Positions 1 to 7,511 are shown, counted from the stretch's first letter. The stretch is 15,258 bases of DNA from CALEUX01 sp037439945 (GCA_037439945.1 JBBIVA010000094.1:1-15258); one strand, 5' to 3'. The notes: generated by a model from the sequence alone, not told the origin. Numbers and translations: made by a program.

Positions 1-127
1 ACTCTATGCTTTAAATTTTATTACAAAATTATTACATCGAACTCACGTTAAATATATAACAGATGCACAAAAAGCCTCTGTTAAATTGTATCTTCGCAAT
101 TATTATTATTTATTAAAACAAATAATT

Positions 128-871
128 GTGAATAAAAACCTGATTATTATTCCCACTTACAATGAAAAGGAAAATATAGAATCTATAATTGAGGCCATTT
201 TCAAACAACCAATCGATGAATTAAATATTCTCATTATTGATGATAATTCACCAGATGGGACCGCGTCTATAGTTCATAAATTACAACCAGCCTATTCAAA
301 CCGTCTGCATATAATTGAAAGATTCGGAAAATTGGGACTTGGTACTGCTTATATTACCGGGTTTAAATGGGCCTTGGAAAATGATTTTACATATATTTTT
401 GAAATGGATGCTGACTTTTCCCATGATCCGAAGGATTTGGTAAAACTATTTCATGCCTGTACCATTGATGGAGCTGATCTTGCAATTGGATCGCGCTACA
501 AATCAGGAGTTAATGTTGTAAACTGGCCAATAGGCAGAGTACTAATGTCATATTTTGCATCGGTTTATGTAAGACTTGTTACGGGAATGGATATTATGGA
601 TACAACTGCTGGATTTAAATGCTACCACAAGAACGTGTTAAGTACCATTGATTTTAATAAAATTAAATTTAAAGGTTATGCCTTTCAGATTGAAATGAAG
701 TTTACAACATGGAAATACGGATTTAAAATTATTGAGGTTCCCATTGTTTTCACTGACAGGAAGCAAGGTTTTTCAAAAATGAGCGGTGGGATTTTTAACG
801 AAGCATTATGGGGAGTTATTAAAATTAAATTTTCAAGTTTTTTCAGAAGCTACAAATCAAAAGGAATTTAA
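128..871 (+). CDS. Polyprenol-phosphate mannose synthase (Dpm1-like GT2 glycosyltransferase)
   Basis: The product should transfer mannose from GDP-mannose to a polyprenyl phosphate on the cytoplasmic face of the inner membrane, supplying a lipid-linked sugar donor for envelope glycans. From the GTG at 128 it is 247 residues, normal for the catalytic-domain-only form. Visible GT2/Dpm1 motifs: PTYNEKENI (9-17), DDNSPDGT (38-45), KLGLGTAY (68-75), the metal-binding DADFSHDP (94-101), GSRY (121-124), DTTAGFKCY (158-166) and the late RKQGFSKM. There is no C-terminal GtrA-like membrane domain. I chose GTG 128 because family members begin a few residues before the first motif; an in-frame TTG at 86 would add 14 residues. 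The frame has no stop back to base 2, so an N-terminal extension or fusion from outside the window cannot be excluded. The family call is strong; exact sugar and acceptor are inferred. Confidence 0.9.
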   Translation: MNKNLIIIPTYNEKENIESIIEAIFKQPIDELNILIIDDNSPDGTASIVHKLQPAYSNRLHIIERFGKLGLGTAYITGFKWALENDFTYIFEMDADFSHDPKDLVKLFHACTIDGADLAIGSRYKSGVNVVNWPIGRVLMSYFASVYVRLVTGMDIMDTTAGFKCYHKNVLSTIDFNKIKFKGYAFQIEMKFTTWKYGFKIIEVPIVFTDRKQGFSKMSGGIFNEALWGVIKIKFSSFFRSYKSKGI

Positions 872-1019
872 ATTTAAACCTATAATCACGAAAAATTCAA
901 CCGGTACAATTTGATTAGTTTAAACATACAAAATCGAACCAATACCCAAAAGGTTCAACGACATACGCATAGAATATCCAGAAATCAGGACCTATTAAAA
1001 TATATACAAATGAAACGAG

Positions 1020-1027
1020 TATGTTTG
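1020..1027 (+). promoter_or_regulatory. Candidate -7 box (TATGTTTG) upstream of the lipoprotein gene
   Basis: TATGTTTG matches the Bacteroidota sigma-A -7 consensus TAnnTTTG exactly, but no TTG lies at the usual 17-23 base spacing upstream. If used, the transcript would start near 1033 and have a leader of about 110 bases containing the whole inverted repeat. One chance match in this much AT-rich DNA is not very unlikely, so the call is weak. Confidence 0.22.
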
Positions 1028-1041
1028 CGAAAAAACACAAC

Positions 1042-1115
1042 CTTCCCCTACTTTTCGGTAAACACAATAATGACAAAATAAGCAACATGGGTATTCCCCC
1101 GAAAAGTCGGGGAAG
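1042..1115. repeat. Near-perfect 17-base inverted repeat with nested hairpin
   Basis: CTTCCCCTACTTTTCGG at 1042-1058 is the reverse complement of CCGAAAAGTCGGGGAAG at 1099-1115 except for one position (16 of 17), with 40 bases between the arms. The right arm also forms its own hairpin: CCCCGA (1097-1102), loop AAAG, TCGGGG (1107-1112). The two foldings compete, since arm-arm pairing uses the bases of the short hairpin. No T-run follows directly, so a simple terminator is not the obvious reading. It could be a leader-RNA switch, a short REP-like or MITE-like element, or a protein site. GC-rich arms stand out in this AT-rich DNA. Confidence 0.6.
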
Positions 1116-1130
1116 TCAATCATTCCTTTT

Positions 1131-1163
1131 AAAAATAAGTTTGTTATGATAAAAAATAAGTTT
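1131..1163 (+). repeat. 12-base direct repeat spanning the lipoprotein start codon
   Basis: AAAAATAAGTTT occurs at 1131-1142 and again at 1152-1163, 21 bases apart, one copy just before and one just after the ATG at 1146. It may be a small local duplication that shaped the start region, or a coincidence of AT-rich sequence encoding the lysine-rich signal-peptide N-region. Confidence 0.4.
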
Positions 1164-1664
1164 TTGGGATTAATTATAGTCCTGTTTTTTGTTTCAGGAT
1201 GTGTAAAAAAAAATGAAAAGAATGCTTCAACAATTAATAACCCAATTGTAAAAAAAACTAATGCCGGCAATCTGGTGGCTGATACAATTATTTACCCTGT
1301 AACAATATTTAACTTTGATTCATCGGATGAATGGAATGAGTTCAGATTAAGGAAGGTTCAACGGAAGAAATTTGTAGATGGAATTTTTGAAGCCATATAC
1401 TCGGGTGATTTAAAAGTATATCACTATTATTCAGGAGTTGAATTAACCATTGACGACATAAAATTATTAGAATTATCCACCGACTTTTCACGTGATAGAA
1501 TTGAAGAAATTCAATTTGTTGAAACATGGCATTTCTCGACGGAAACAAAGAAGTTTAATAAACAGGTACACTCTATTGTACTTGCCTATTCCATTTTTAA
1601 TGATGATGGTGAAAGACGTGGTTTAAAAGCTGCGTTCAGGATAAAAACTGACCAACAGGAATAG
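1146..1664 (+). CDS. Uncharacterised small lipoprotein
   Basis: I do not recognise this 172-residue protein as a named family. It has a clear lipoprotein signal: a lysine-containing start, a hydrophobic stretch (6-16) and a lipobox VSGC with the acylated Cys at 19, so it should be anchored in the inner or outer membrane facing the periplasm. A lysine/asparagine-rich linker (20-41) leads to a domain at about 50-168 with EFRLRKVQRKKF (65-76), a segment around SGDLKVYHYYSG (86-97), and EEIQFVETWHF (120-130) followed by a beta-like strand (141-150). The I-x-F-x-E-x-W-x-F pattern faintly recalls a segment of the gliding/type IX secretion protein GldN/PorN, but that is a by-eye impression and not a family call. 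It stands alone: intergenic DNA lies upstream and lysC converges 13 bases downstream. The lipoprotein call is firm; function is unknown. Confidence 0.75.
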   Translation: MIKNKFLGLIIVLFFVSGCVKKNEKNASTINNPIVKKTNAGNLVADTIIYPVTIFNFDSSDEWNEFRLRKVQRKKFVDGIFEAIYSGDLKVYHYYSGVELTIDDIKLLELSTDFSRDRIEEIQFVETWHFSTETKKFNKQVHSIVLAYSIFNDDGERRGLKAAFRIKTDQQE

Positions 1665-1677
1665 CTTCATTAGTTTG

Positions 1678-1691
1678 TTATTTTAAAATAA
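1678..1691. repeat. 14-base AT palindrome at the convergent gene ends
   Basis: TTATTTTAAAATAA is a perfect palindrome that includes the lysC stop codon (minus strand) and lies 13 bases after the lipoprotein stop. It could contribute to weak bidirectional termination, but it lacks a GC stem, so this is only a possibility. Confidence 0.25.
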
Positions 1692-2925
1692 ACCTGGCAA
1701 CCTTTCGGGTTGTCTGCGAATCAAGAACCTCCCTACCCTTAATCATATCATTAATGGCTTCCCTGGTATATTGCCTAATGGTCAAAAGTTCTACATTTTC
1801 ATTATAACGGACTGAGAACTCCTTGCTCAACTCCTCTAAAATTTCTTTTGTAACCCTTTTATTATCAAATGCGGCCGAAAAATTTAAAGCTGAAATTTGC
1901 ATCAAATTCATTCTTACTCTGAATTTTCTAAATATTGAAATAATATCAATCAGTTTTTCTTCCATTATAAATGAAAAATCTTTTGGGTAAACCGTAACAA
2001 AAATCTGATCCTTTTTTAAAACAAAAACGGGTATTGGCTCACTTATACCAATACGAGAATGAATTACCGTGCCCGTTGCAATAGGATCAATAAATGACTT
2101 TACAAATAGGGGTATTTCTTTGTTCTGAAGCGGTTTAAGTGTCTTTGGATGGATTACCTGGGCGCCATAATAAGTTAACTCAATAGCTTCATTATACGAT
2201 AACTCGTTTATTTTTATAGCATTCGGATACCAGCGGGGATCTCCGTTTAAAACACCTGGTACATCTTTCCATATTGTAACGTTTTCAGCATTTAAGATAT
2301 GGCCCAAAATAGCAGCAGTATAATCTGATCCCTCTCTTCCCAGTGTGGTGGTAAGAGTTTTATCAGTTCCACCAATAAAACCCTGTGTCAGGTACATTTT
2401 TGTGCCATTAAAAGTAAATGTTGATAAAACACGGGATTCTGTAATTTTCCAATCAATATTTGCATCACGATAAACATCATCAGTTTTGATAACATTCCTT
2501 GAATCAACCCACATTGAATCAACTTTTGACAGTAATAAGAAATCGTTAACAATTTGTGTTGACAAAAGCTCGCCAAATGAAACAATCTGATCATACTCTA
2601 AATCGTATTCACCTGAAGGTGGTTGTAACAATCTATTCTCCAAAATCTTAATCTCACGATTATATCCATCTGATCCTCCTGATTTTCCAAATAGACTGGT
2701 GATAATTTCTTCATGAAATGTTTTTATTCCATTTAATGAATTGGTAAGATCATCAATTCTGCCAAAAAAATAAGAATCCAAAAGGATTTCAAAAGCATTT
2801 GTCATTTTACCCATTGCTGAAACCACAACCACTAATGGTTCTGAAACCTCTCTTATAATGTTAACCACATTTCTTACACCATTGGCATCTTTTACAGATG
2901 CGCCCCCAAATTTATAAACTCTCAT
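1678..2925 (-). CDS. lysC: Aspartate kinase (monofunctional, ACT-domain regulated)
   Basis: Phosphorylates L-aspartate with ATP, the committed step to lysine/diaminopimelate, threonine and methionine; cytoplasmic. The 415 residues show an amino-acid-kinase domain and then an ACT region. Motifs: KFGGASV (5-11, Thr of the usual KFGGTSV replaced by Ala), VVVSAMGKMTN (33-43), SFGE (116-119), TLGREGSDYTAA (194-205), WKDVPG (219-224), DPR (229-231), ELSYNEAIEL (241-250) and IHPKT (258-262). From about 300 to the end lies a divergent ACT pair, the usual site of feedback inhibition by lysine or threonine; which effector acts cannot be read here. There is no homoserine dehydrogenase fusion. ATG 2925 sits five codons before the first motif and fits. 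It is transcribed alone on the minus strand, divergent from mfd and convergent with the lipoprotein gene. The gene symbol is by analogy with other monofunctional aspartokinases. Confidence 0.95.
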   Translation of the reverse strand: MRVYKFGGASVKDANGVRNVVNIIREVSEPLVVVVSAMGKMTNAFEILLDSYFFGRIDDLTNSLNGIKTFHEEIITSLFGKSGGSDGYNREIKILENRLLQPPSGEYDLEYDQIVSFGELLSTQIVNDFLLLSKVDSMWVDSRNVIKTDDVYRDANIDWKITESRVLSTFTFNGTKMYLTQGFIGGTDKTLTTTLGREGSDYTAAILGHILNAENVTIWKDVPGVLNGDPRWYPNAIKINELSYNEAIELTYYGAQVIHPKTLKPLQNKEIPLFVKSFIDPIATGTVIHSRIGISEPIPVFVLKKDQIFVTVYPKDFSFIMEEKLIDIISIFRKFRVRMNLMQISALNFSAAFDNKRVTKEILEELSKEFSVRYNENVELLTIRQYTREAINDMIKGREVLDSQTTRKVARFILK

Positions 2926-2953
2926 ATTTAAATTTGTTTTGCTTACAAAATTC

Positions 2954-2985
2954 CCAATTTATTATTAAACCAAAAAATGGTTCAA
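2954..2985 (-). promoter_or_regulatory. Candidate lysC promoter
   Basis: On the minus strand, TAAATTGG (2961-2954) differs from TAnnTTTG at one base, and a TTG (2985-2983) lies 21 bases further upstream, inside the 17-23 base spacing known for Bacteroidota promoters. The predicted start would leave a leader of about 22 bases before the lysC ATG. A short inverted repeat (AACCA 2968-2972, TGGTT 2978-2982) sits between the two boxes and could be an operator. Confidence 0.35.
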
Positions 2986-3058
2986 CAAGTATTTTTCAAA
3001 CCTGCAATACCTGAAAATTTTTTATACCTCATGCAGAATTGTTCATACCCGGGTTTAA

Positions 3059-3090
3059 TTCCTTTGTCCATATTGTATTTATCAAAGGAA
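3059..3090. repeat. 8-base inverted repeat upstream of mfd
   Basis: TTCCTTTG (3059-3066) and CAAAGGAA (3083-3090) are perfect reverse complements around a 16-base AT-rich spacer. It lies about 20 bases upstream of the mfd -7 box, where a -33 element would be expected. A protein-binding site is more likely than a terminator because the loop is long and no T-run follows. Confidence 0.4.
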
Positions 3091-3111
3091 CTATTTAAAT
3101 CAAAAAATAAC

Positions 3112-3119
3112 TAATTTTG
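3112..3119 (+). promoter_or_regulatory. Candidate mfd -7 box (TAATTTTG)
   Basis: TAATTTTG matches TAnnTTTG exactly and ends only 10 bases before the mfd ATG. Transcription from it would begin about 3-6 bases before the start codon, giving a leaderless or nearly leaderless mRNA. No clear TTG is present at the -33 position. Confidence 0.4.
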
Positions 3120-3129
3120 ACCGAAAAAA

Positions 3130-6100
3130 ATGGGTCAGGCAAGTGTTCTAATATCAATATTCAATAAACATCATAGAATACAAGAAATTAACAAATGGTT
3201 CTCCGAAGGCAAAGGAGTAATTAACCTACAAGGAATATCAGGTTCAATGGTTGCCCTTTTAGCAACTACCATAAAAAATCAGCATCCTAACCTGATTATT
3301 GCTTCCGACAAAGAAGATGCCGCATATATTTACCATGACATATCTCAGTTAATTAGCGAACAATCAGTATTCTTCCTACCATCATCATACAGGCGATCGC
3401 CGGAGTTTGGTCAACCCGACAGTAATAATACAATTTTAAGAACTGAAGCCCTTCAAAATATTTCTAAAGCAAAACCAGGTCAGTTTTTTATAACCTATCC
3501 TGAGGCATTAATGGAGAAAGTTCCGAACAACAAAACACTTGAAAACAACACAATAACAATTAAAAAAAATGAAAAATCAGATCTCTCTTTTATAAAAGAC
3601 CTTCTTAAAGAGTTTGGGTTTTCAAGGGCAGATTTTGTTTATGAACCGGGTCAGTTTTCGATCAGAGGCTCAATTCTGGATGTTTTTAGCTATTCGTTTG
3701 AGGAACCTTTCAGAATCGATTTTTTCGGTAACGAAGTGGAAAGCATACGATCTTTTGACATTGAAACCCAGCTATCCAAAACTGATTACAATGAGATTAA
3801 TATAATACCTGATTTAATGTTGTGGCATGAAAATGATATAATTCCGCTCCCCGAATTTATTCCATCAAATTTTAAAATCTGGATGGACACTCCTGCCATT
3901 ATTGTAGATAAAATGGATATTATTTTTAATAAAATTGATTCAGAATATACTAACGAAAAGGATAATTCAAGAATACCAAAAAAAAACCAGGTAATCGGTG
4001 GATCGTTATTTTCAAAGCTAATTGAGAAATTCCCATTGTTGATCTGGTCAAATCCACAAGGATGGCAAGTTAATGAAACAATAATATTTAATTCAACTCC
4101 CCAGCCCCTTTTTCAAAAGCATTTCACGTTGCTCGAGCAAAATATTAAGGAAAAACAGGACGAAGGATATTCTGTATATGTTTTATCGGGTAACAGCCAG
4201 CAGCTGGAAAGGCTGAATCAAATATTTTCAGACAAAGGTAGTAGTATTGTGTACGAAACAGTTAACCATGCCCTCCACGAAGGTTTTGTTGATAACGATA
4301 TTAAAATTTGCGTTTATACCGATCACCAGATCTTTGACAGATACCATAAATTTACACTTAGAACCGATAAGGGGCGTGCAGCAAAACAAGCAGTTACATT
4401 GAAGGAATTAACACGACTTAATCCGGGTGATTATGTAGTTCATGTTGACCATGGCATAGGTAGGTTTGGTGGATTGGTAACTACCGAAATAAACGGAAAA
4501 AAGCAGGAAGCTATAAGACTTATTTACAGAGATAATGATGTTTTACTGGTAAATATACATTCCCTTCACCGAATTAGCAGGTTTAAAGGACAGGAAGGCG
4601 AGCCCCCGCGTATAAACAAACTCGGTACGGGTAGCTGGCAAAAAATGAAAGAGAAGACCAAGAAAAAAGTTAAAGATATAGCACGTGAACTAATTAGTCT
4701 TTATGCACGCAGAAGGGCTGAAAAGGGATTTGCTTTCTCGCCTGATTCATACCTGCAAAAGGAGCTGGAAGCATCATTTATGTATGAAGATACTCCTGAC
4801 CAATCAAAAACAACTGTGGCAGTAAAAAAAGATATGGAAGCATTTCACCCTATGGATAGGTTAGTATGCGGAGATGTTGGATTCGGAAAAACTGAAATTG
4901 CTATAAGAGCAGCTTTTAAGGCCGTTTCAGACAGTAAGCAGGTTGCAATTTTGGTTCCTACAACAATTCTTGCCCTTCAACATTATCGAACCTTCAGGGA
5001 AAGACTAAAAGAATTTCCATGCAATGTTGAATATATAAGCAGATTGCGCAAAACATCGGAAGTAAAAAACACCATTGACCGGGTAAAATCAGGTAAGGTT
5101 GATATTTTAATCGGTACGCACAGAATGATAGGTAAAGATGTTATTTTTAAAAACCTTGGGTTATTAATAATCGATGAGGAACAACGTTTTGGGGTTTCGG
5201 TTAAGGAAAAACTTAAAGAATTAAAGGTAAATGTTGACACGTTAACTTTAACTGCCACCCCTATTCCGCGAACCTTACAGTTTTCGTTAATGGGGGCCCG
5301 TGATTTATCAATTTTGAATACACCACCACAAAACAGGCATCCAATAATTACAGAAGTTCATATTTTTAATGAAGAAATTATAAAGGAAGCTATTTTATAC
5401 GAGGTTGAAAGGAATGGACAAGTGTTTTTTATCAACAACAGGATTCAGAATATTAATGAAATTGAAACCTTAATAAACAAAATACTTCCCGGGATTAAAA
5501 CAGTTGTTGCCCACGGCCAGATGGACGGGACTAAATTGGAAAATATAATGCTTGATTTTATTGAAGGTGATTACGACGTTCTGATTGCCACAACAATAAT
5601 TGAATCAGGACTCGACATCCCAAATGCCAACACAATAATTATTAATAACGCCCATAATTTTGGATTAAGTGAACTTCATCAATTACGGGGAAGGGTTGGG
5701 AGATCAAATAAAAAAGCTTATTGCTATCTGCTGGCCCCACCAGTAACCTCCCTAACCAATGATGCCCGAAAACGACTTAAAATTATTGAGGAATTTTCTG
5801 ATTTGGGAAGTGGTTTTAAGATTGCAATGCAGGATTTGGATATAAGGGGGGCAGGAAACATACTCGGAGCTGAACAAAGCGGATATATCTCCGATATTGG
5901 CTATGAAACATACCAGCGCATATTGCAGGAAGCCCTGCTTGAGCTTAGAGAAAGTGAGTTTACCGGAATTGAAGATAAAACTGCCAATTTGAAAGCCGAT
6001 ACAAAAACTTCAACCGTTTTTGTTGCCGACTGCCAGATAGAAACCGACCAGGAAGTGCGTTTCCCTGAAGAATACATAACCAATATTTCGGAGAGGATGG

Positions 6101-6477
6101 ATTTATATCGCGACCTGGATAATATAACCGATCAGGAAGAATTGGAAAAATTTAAACTTAATATAATTGACCGTTTTGGGAACCTTCCTTTTGAGGCCGA
6201 AGGCCTGCTCGAAATTGTCAGGATTAGGATTACAGCCCGTGAAATGGGTATTGAAAAACTGATTTATAAAAACGCGGTAATACGTATTTATTTTGTTGGT
6301 AACCCTTTATCTCCATTTTATAAATCACGGTTGTTCGATAATATTTTAAAATGGATACAGGCAAATCCGGGAAAGGCTAAAATGGAAGAAAAAATGGAAA
6401 AACTTATATTAAAATTAGCACCAGTAAAACATCTTGAAAAAATATTGATTATTCTGAATCAAATGAAACAATCATAA
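3130..6477 (+). CDS. mfd: Transcription-repair coupling factor Mfd
   Basis: Removes RNA polymerase stalled at DNA lesions and recruits UvrA for nucleotide excision repair; cytoplasmic DNA translocase. At 1115 residues it is full length (E. coli about 1148). Order of parts: a UvrB-like N-terminal region lacking a functional Walker A site, with RADFVYEPGQFSIRGSILD in the UvrB-homology segment; the CarD-like RNA-polymerase-interaction domain from about 430 (LNPGDYVVHVDHGIGRF) to about 495; the superfamily-2 motor with Walker A GDVGFGKT (581-588), DEEQ (682-685), TATPIPRTL (708-716) and motif VI QLRGRVGRS (851-859); the translocation motif region RGAGNILG (906-913); and the C-terminal inhibitory domain from about 960. 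All motor motifs look intact. ATG 3130 is favoured because family-like sequence (FNKHHRIQEI) begins soon after it. It is a single gene, divergent from lysC and convergent with the REC-PAS gene. Confidence 0.97.
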   Translation: MGQASVLISIFNKHHRIQEINKWFSEGKGVINLQGISGSMVALLATTIKNQHPNLIIASDKEDAAYIYHDISQLISEQSVFFLPSSYRRSPEFGQPDSNNTILRTEALQNISKAKPGQFFITYPEALMEKVPNNKTLENNTITIKKNEKSDLSFIKDLLKEFGFSRADFVYEPGQFSIRGSILDVFSYSFEEPFRIDFFGNEVESIRSFDIETQLSKTDYNEINIIPDLMLWHENDIIPLPEFIPSNFKIWMDTPAIIVDKMDIIFNKIDSEYTNEKDNSRIPKKNQVIGGSLFSKLIEKFPLLIWSNPQGWQVNETIIFNSTPQPLFQKHFTLLEQNIKEKQDEGYSVYVLSGNSQQLERLNQIFSDKGSSIVYETVNHALHEGFVDNDIKICVYTDHQIFDRYHKFTLRTDKGRAAKQAVTLKELTRLNPGDYVVHVDHGIGRFGGLVTTEINGKKQEAIRLIYRDNDVLLVNIHSLHRISRFKGQEGEPPRINKLGTGSWQKMKEKTKKKVKDIARELISLYARRRAEKGFAFSPDSYLQKELEASFMYEDTPDQSKTTVAVKKDMEAFHPMDRLVCGDVGFGKTEIAIRAAFKAVSDSKQVAILVPTTILALQHYRTFRERLKEFPCNVEYISRLRKTSEVKNTIDRVKSGKVDILIGTHRMIGKDVIFKNLGLLIIDEEQRFGVSVKEKLKELKVNVDTLTLTATPIPRTLQFSLMGARDLSILNTPPQNRHPIITEVHIFNEEIIKEAILYEVERNGQVFFINNRIQNINEIETLINKILPGIKTVVAHGQMDGTKLENIMLDFIEGDYDVLIATTIIESGLDIPNANTIIINNAHNFGLSELHQLRGRVGRSNKKAYCYLLAPPVTSLTNDARKRLKIIEEFSDLGSGFKIAMQDLDIRGAGNILGAEQSGYISDIGYETYQRILQEALLELRESEFTGIEDKTANLKADTKTSTVFVADCQIETDQEVRFPEEYITNISERMDLYRDLDNITDQEELEKFKLNIIDRFGNLPFEAEGLLEIVRIRITAREMGIEKLIYKNAVIRIYFVGNPLSPFYKSRLFDNILKWIQANPGKAKMEEKMEKLILKLAPVKHLEKILIILNQMKQS

Positions 6478-6689
6478 TTCGTTGTGCTCTATTTTATGCC
6501 CTCGTTGTTTAACAGTCACTGTTTTAAGGCGACAGGTATGAAAAACTAAAATATCCAAAAATAATCTGAGAAATGTTTTAGATAATACTTTTAATCAAAA
6601 TAAATACTTCTGCTATCTTTTTTTTAAAAAATCCTGGTTTTTAACACTTTAAAATCTGTATTAATCCTTCTTTATGCGTGAAACAAGCA
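6478..6689. other. Convergent intergenic region, no gene
   Basis: These 212 AT-rich bases lie between the mfd stop and the stop of the minus-strand REC-PAS gene. They contain a 13-base palindrome AACAGTCACTGTT (6511-6523) and T-runs near 6620, but no GC-rich stem next to a T-run that I would call an intrinsic terminator. No coding sequence or RNA gene is supported. Confidence 0.5.
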
Positions 6690-7424
6690 TTAAACCGACA
6701 AATCAGATAATACCAATTGAAGTGCATCACTATTATTAAATCTTATCCATGATCCATTAACCAGTACTTTTATCTCCTTACCATTTAACCCTTTAAAAAA
6801 TGCTTTAAACCTGGGTATTTTTTTCCCCACTTTTGGCTTTTCCTTTAAAATACCTGAAATGGAATCAACAGATAGACTACCGGCAAATTCAACCAGCGGC
6901 AAGCCAATAATATCTTCAATATAATGCGAATGAAGAAGTTCCATTGCACTCAAATTCAAATATTGAATACGACTATCATTAACAATAATAATAGGAACAG
7001 GAGAGTCTGAAATAAATTGTCTGAAACCTTGCTCGCGTCTTTTCTGGTCCAAATCAACTTTATGTTTATAATATGCCAGATCAATTGTTATTCCCAGTTC
7101 TTTTTTTTGAACCGGTTTCACCAAATATCCGTAGGAGTTTGCCATAATTGCCCTCTCAACTACACTGTTACTTGTGTCGCTTGAGACAAAAATTACAGGA
7201 ATTTCATAATCACGTTGTAATCTTTCTGCAGTCTGGATACCGTCTATTTCACCCTCAAGATGAATATCCATTAAAACAACATCAGGACGTTCCCTTTCGC
7301 AAATCTCAAGAGCTCCCGTCCCGCTTTGACAGCGGGCAATTAAATTATACCCCAAATCTTTCAGGAAAAACGAAAAAATTGCTGAAATAAACTTATCATC
7401 TTCAACTACAAGGATTTTAAGCAT
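6690..7424 (-). CDS. REC-PAS response regulator without output domain
   Basis: A cytoplasmic two-component protein of 244 residues. The receiver domain (about 1-120) has the acidic pocket E8-D9-D10, the phospho-acceptor D53 in LMDIHLEGEIDGI (51-63), S81 in the Thr/Ser position and K103 in YLVKP, so phosphorylation should work. A PAS domain follows (about 125-244: SDSPVPIIIVNDSRIQYLN through LQLVLSDLSV) and the protein stops at the strand where such proteins usually continue into a histidine kinase. No DNA-binding, kinase or GGDEF part is present. The ATG at 7424 (LKILVVEDD follows) is preferred over an in-frame start at 7484, whose extra 20 residues are hydrophobic and unlike a receiver N-terminus. 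It is divergent from coaX (122-base gap). The partner kinase and signal are unknown, and output is probably through protein contacts. Confidence 0.87.
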   Translation of the reverse strand: MLKILVVEDDKFISAIFSFFLKDLGYNLIARCQSGTGALEICERERPDVVLMDIHLEGEIDGIQTAERLQRDYEIPVIFVSSDTSNSVVERAIMANSYGYLVKPVQKKELGITIDLAYYKHKVDLDQKRREQGFRQFISDSPVPIIIVNDSRIQYLNLSAMELLHSHYIEDIIGLPLVEFAGSLSVDSISGILKEKPKVGKKIPRFKAFFKGLNGKEIKVLVNGSWIRFNNSDALQLVLSDLSV

Positions 7425-7503
7425 AATGTGGAATGGTTTCAGAATTAAAATGACAAAAAAAGCATAAAAACAAATGAAAATCAAATAGAATTGATAAAAT
7501 GGC

Positions 7504-7511
7504 TAAATTTG
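7504..7511 (+). promoter_or_regulatory. Candidate -7 box for the coaX cluster (TAAATTTG)
   Basis: TAAATTTG fits TAnnTTTG exactly and lies 35 bases before the coaX ATG, giving a predicted leader of about 30 bases. The -33 element is poor (no TTG at proper spacing). Just downstream, TTATAA-A-TTATAA (7519-7531) forms an odd-centred palindrome near the expected transcription start. This would be the promoter for coaX and at least the overlapping barrel gene. Confidence 0.45.

Larger units (their letters stand above)
872..1145. other. Intergenic region with repeats, no supported gene
   Basis: These 274 bases separate the mannosyltransferase from the lipoprotein gene. They hold a 16/17 inverted repeat (1042-1058 with 1099-1115), a compact internal hairpin (1097-1112), one half of a 12-base direct repeat, and a -7-like box at 1020-1027. 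A 23-codon reading frame at 1010-1081 has no recognisable features and is not called. I see no clear intrinsic terminator after the stop at 871. Confidence 0.6.

Noticed and set aside
1010..1081. 23-codon frame in the intergenic region before the lipoprotein gene
   Set aside because: It includes the left arm of the inverted repeat, has no recognisable content and is of a length expected by chance.
995..1270. 91-codon minus-strand frame with membrane-like sequence
   Set aside because: It overlaps the start of the lipoprotein gene on the opposite strand. Its phenylalanine-rich character comes from reading the A-rich strand in reverse, and it has no family features.
6511..6523. Palindrome AACAGTCACTGTT after mfd as a terminator
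   Set aside because: The stem would be only 5-6 pairs with a 1-3 base loop and no T-run follows, so it is not a convincing intrinsic terminator.
7425..7484. Upstream in-frame start that would lengthen the REC-PAS protein by 20 residues
   Set aside because: The added residues are hydrophobic and unlike a receiver N-terminus, while ATG 7424 gives the standard beginning LKILVVEDD. A membrane anchor on a receiver would be exceptional.
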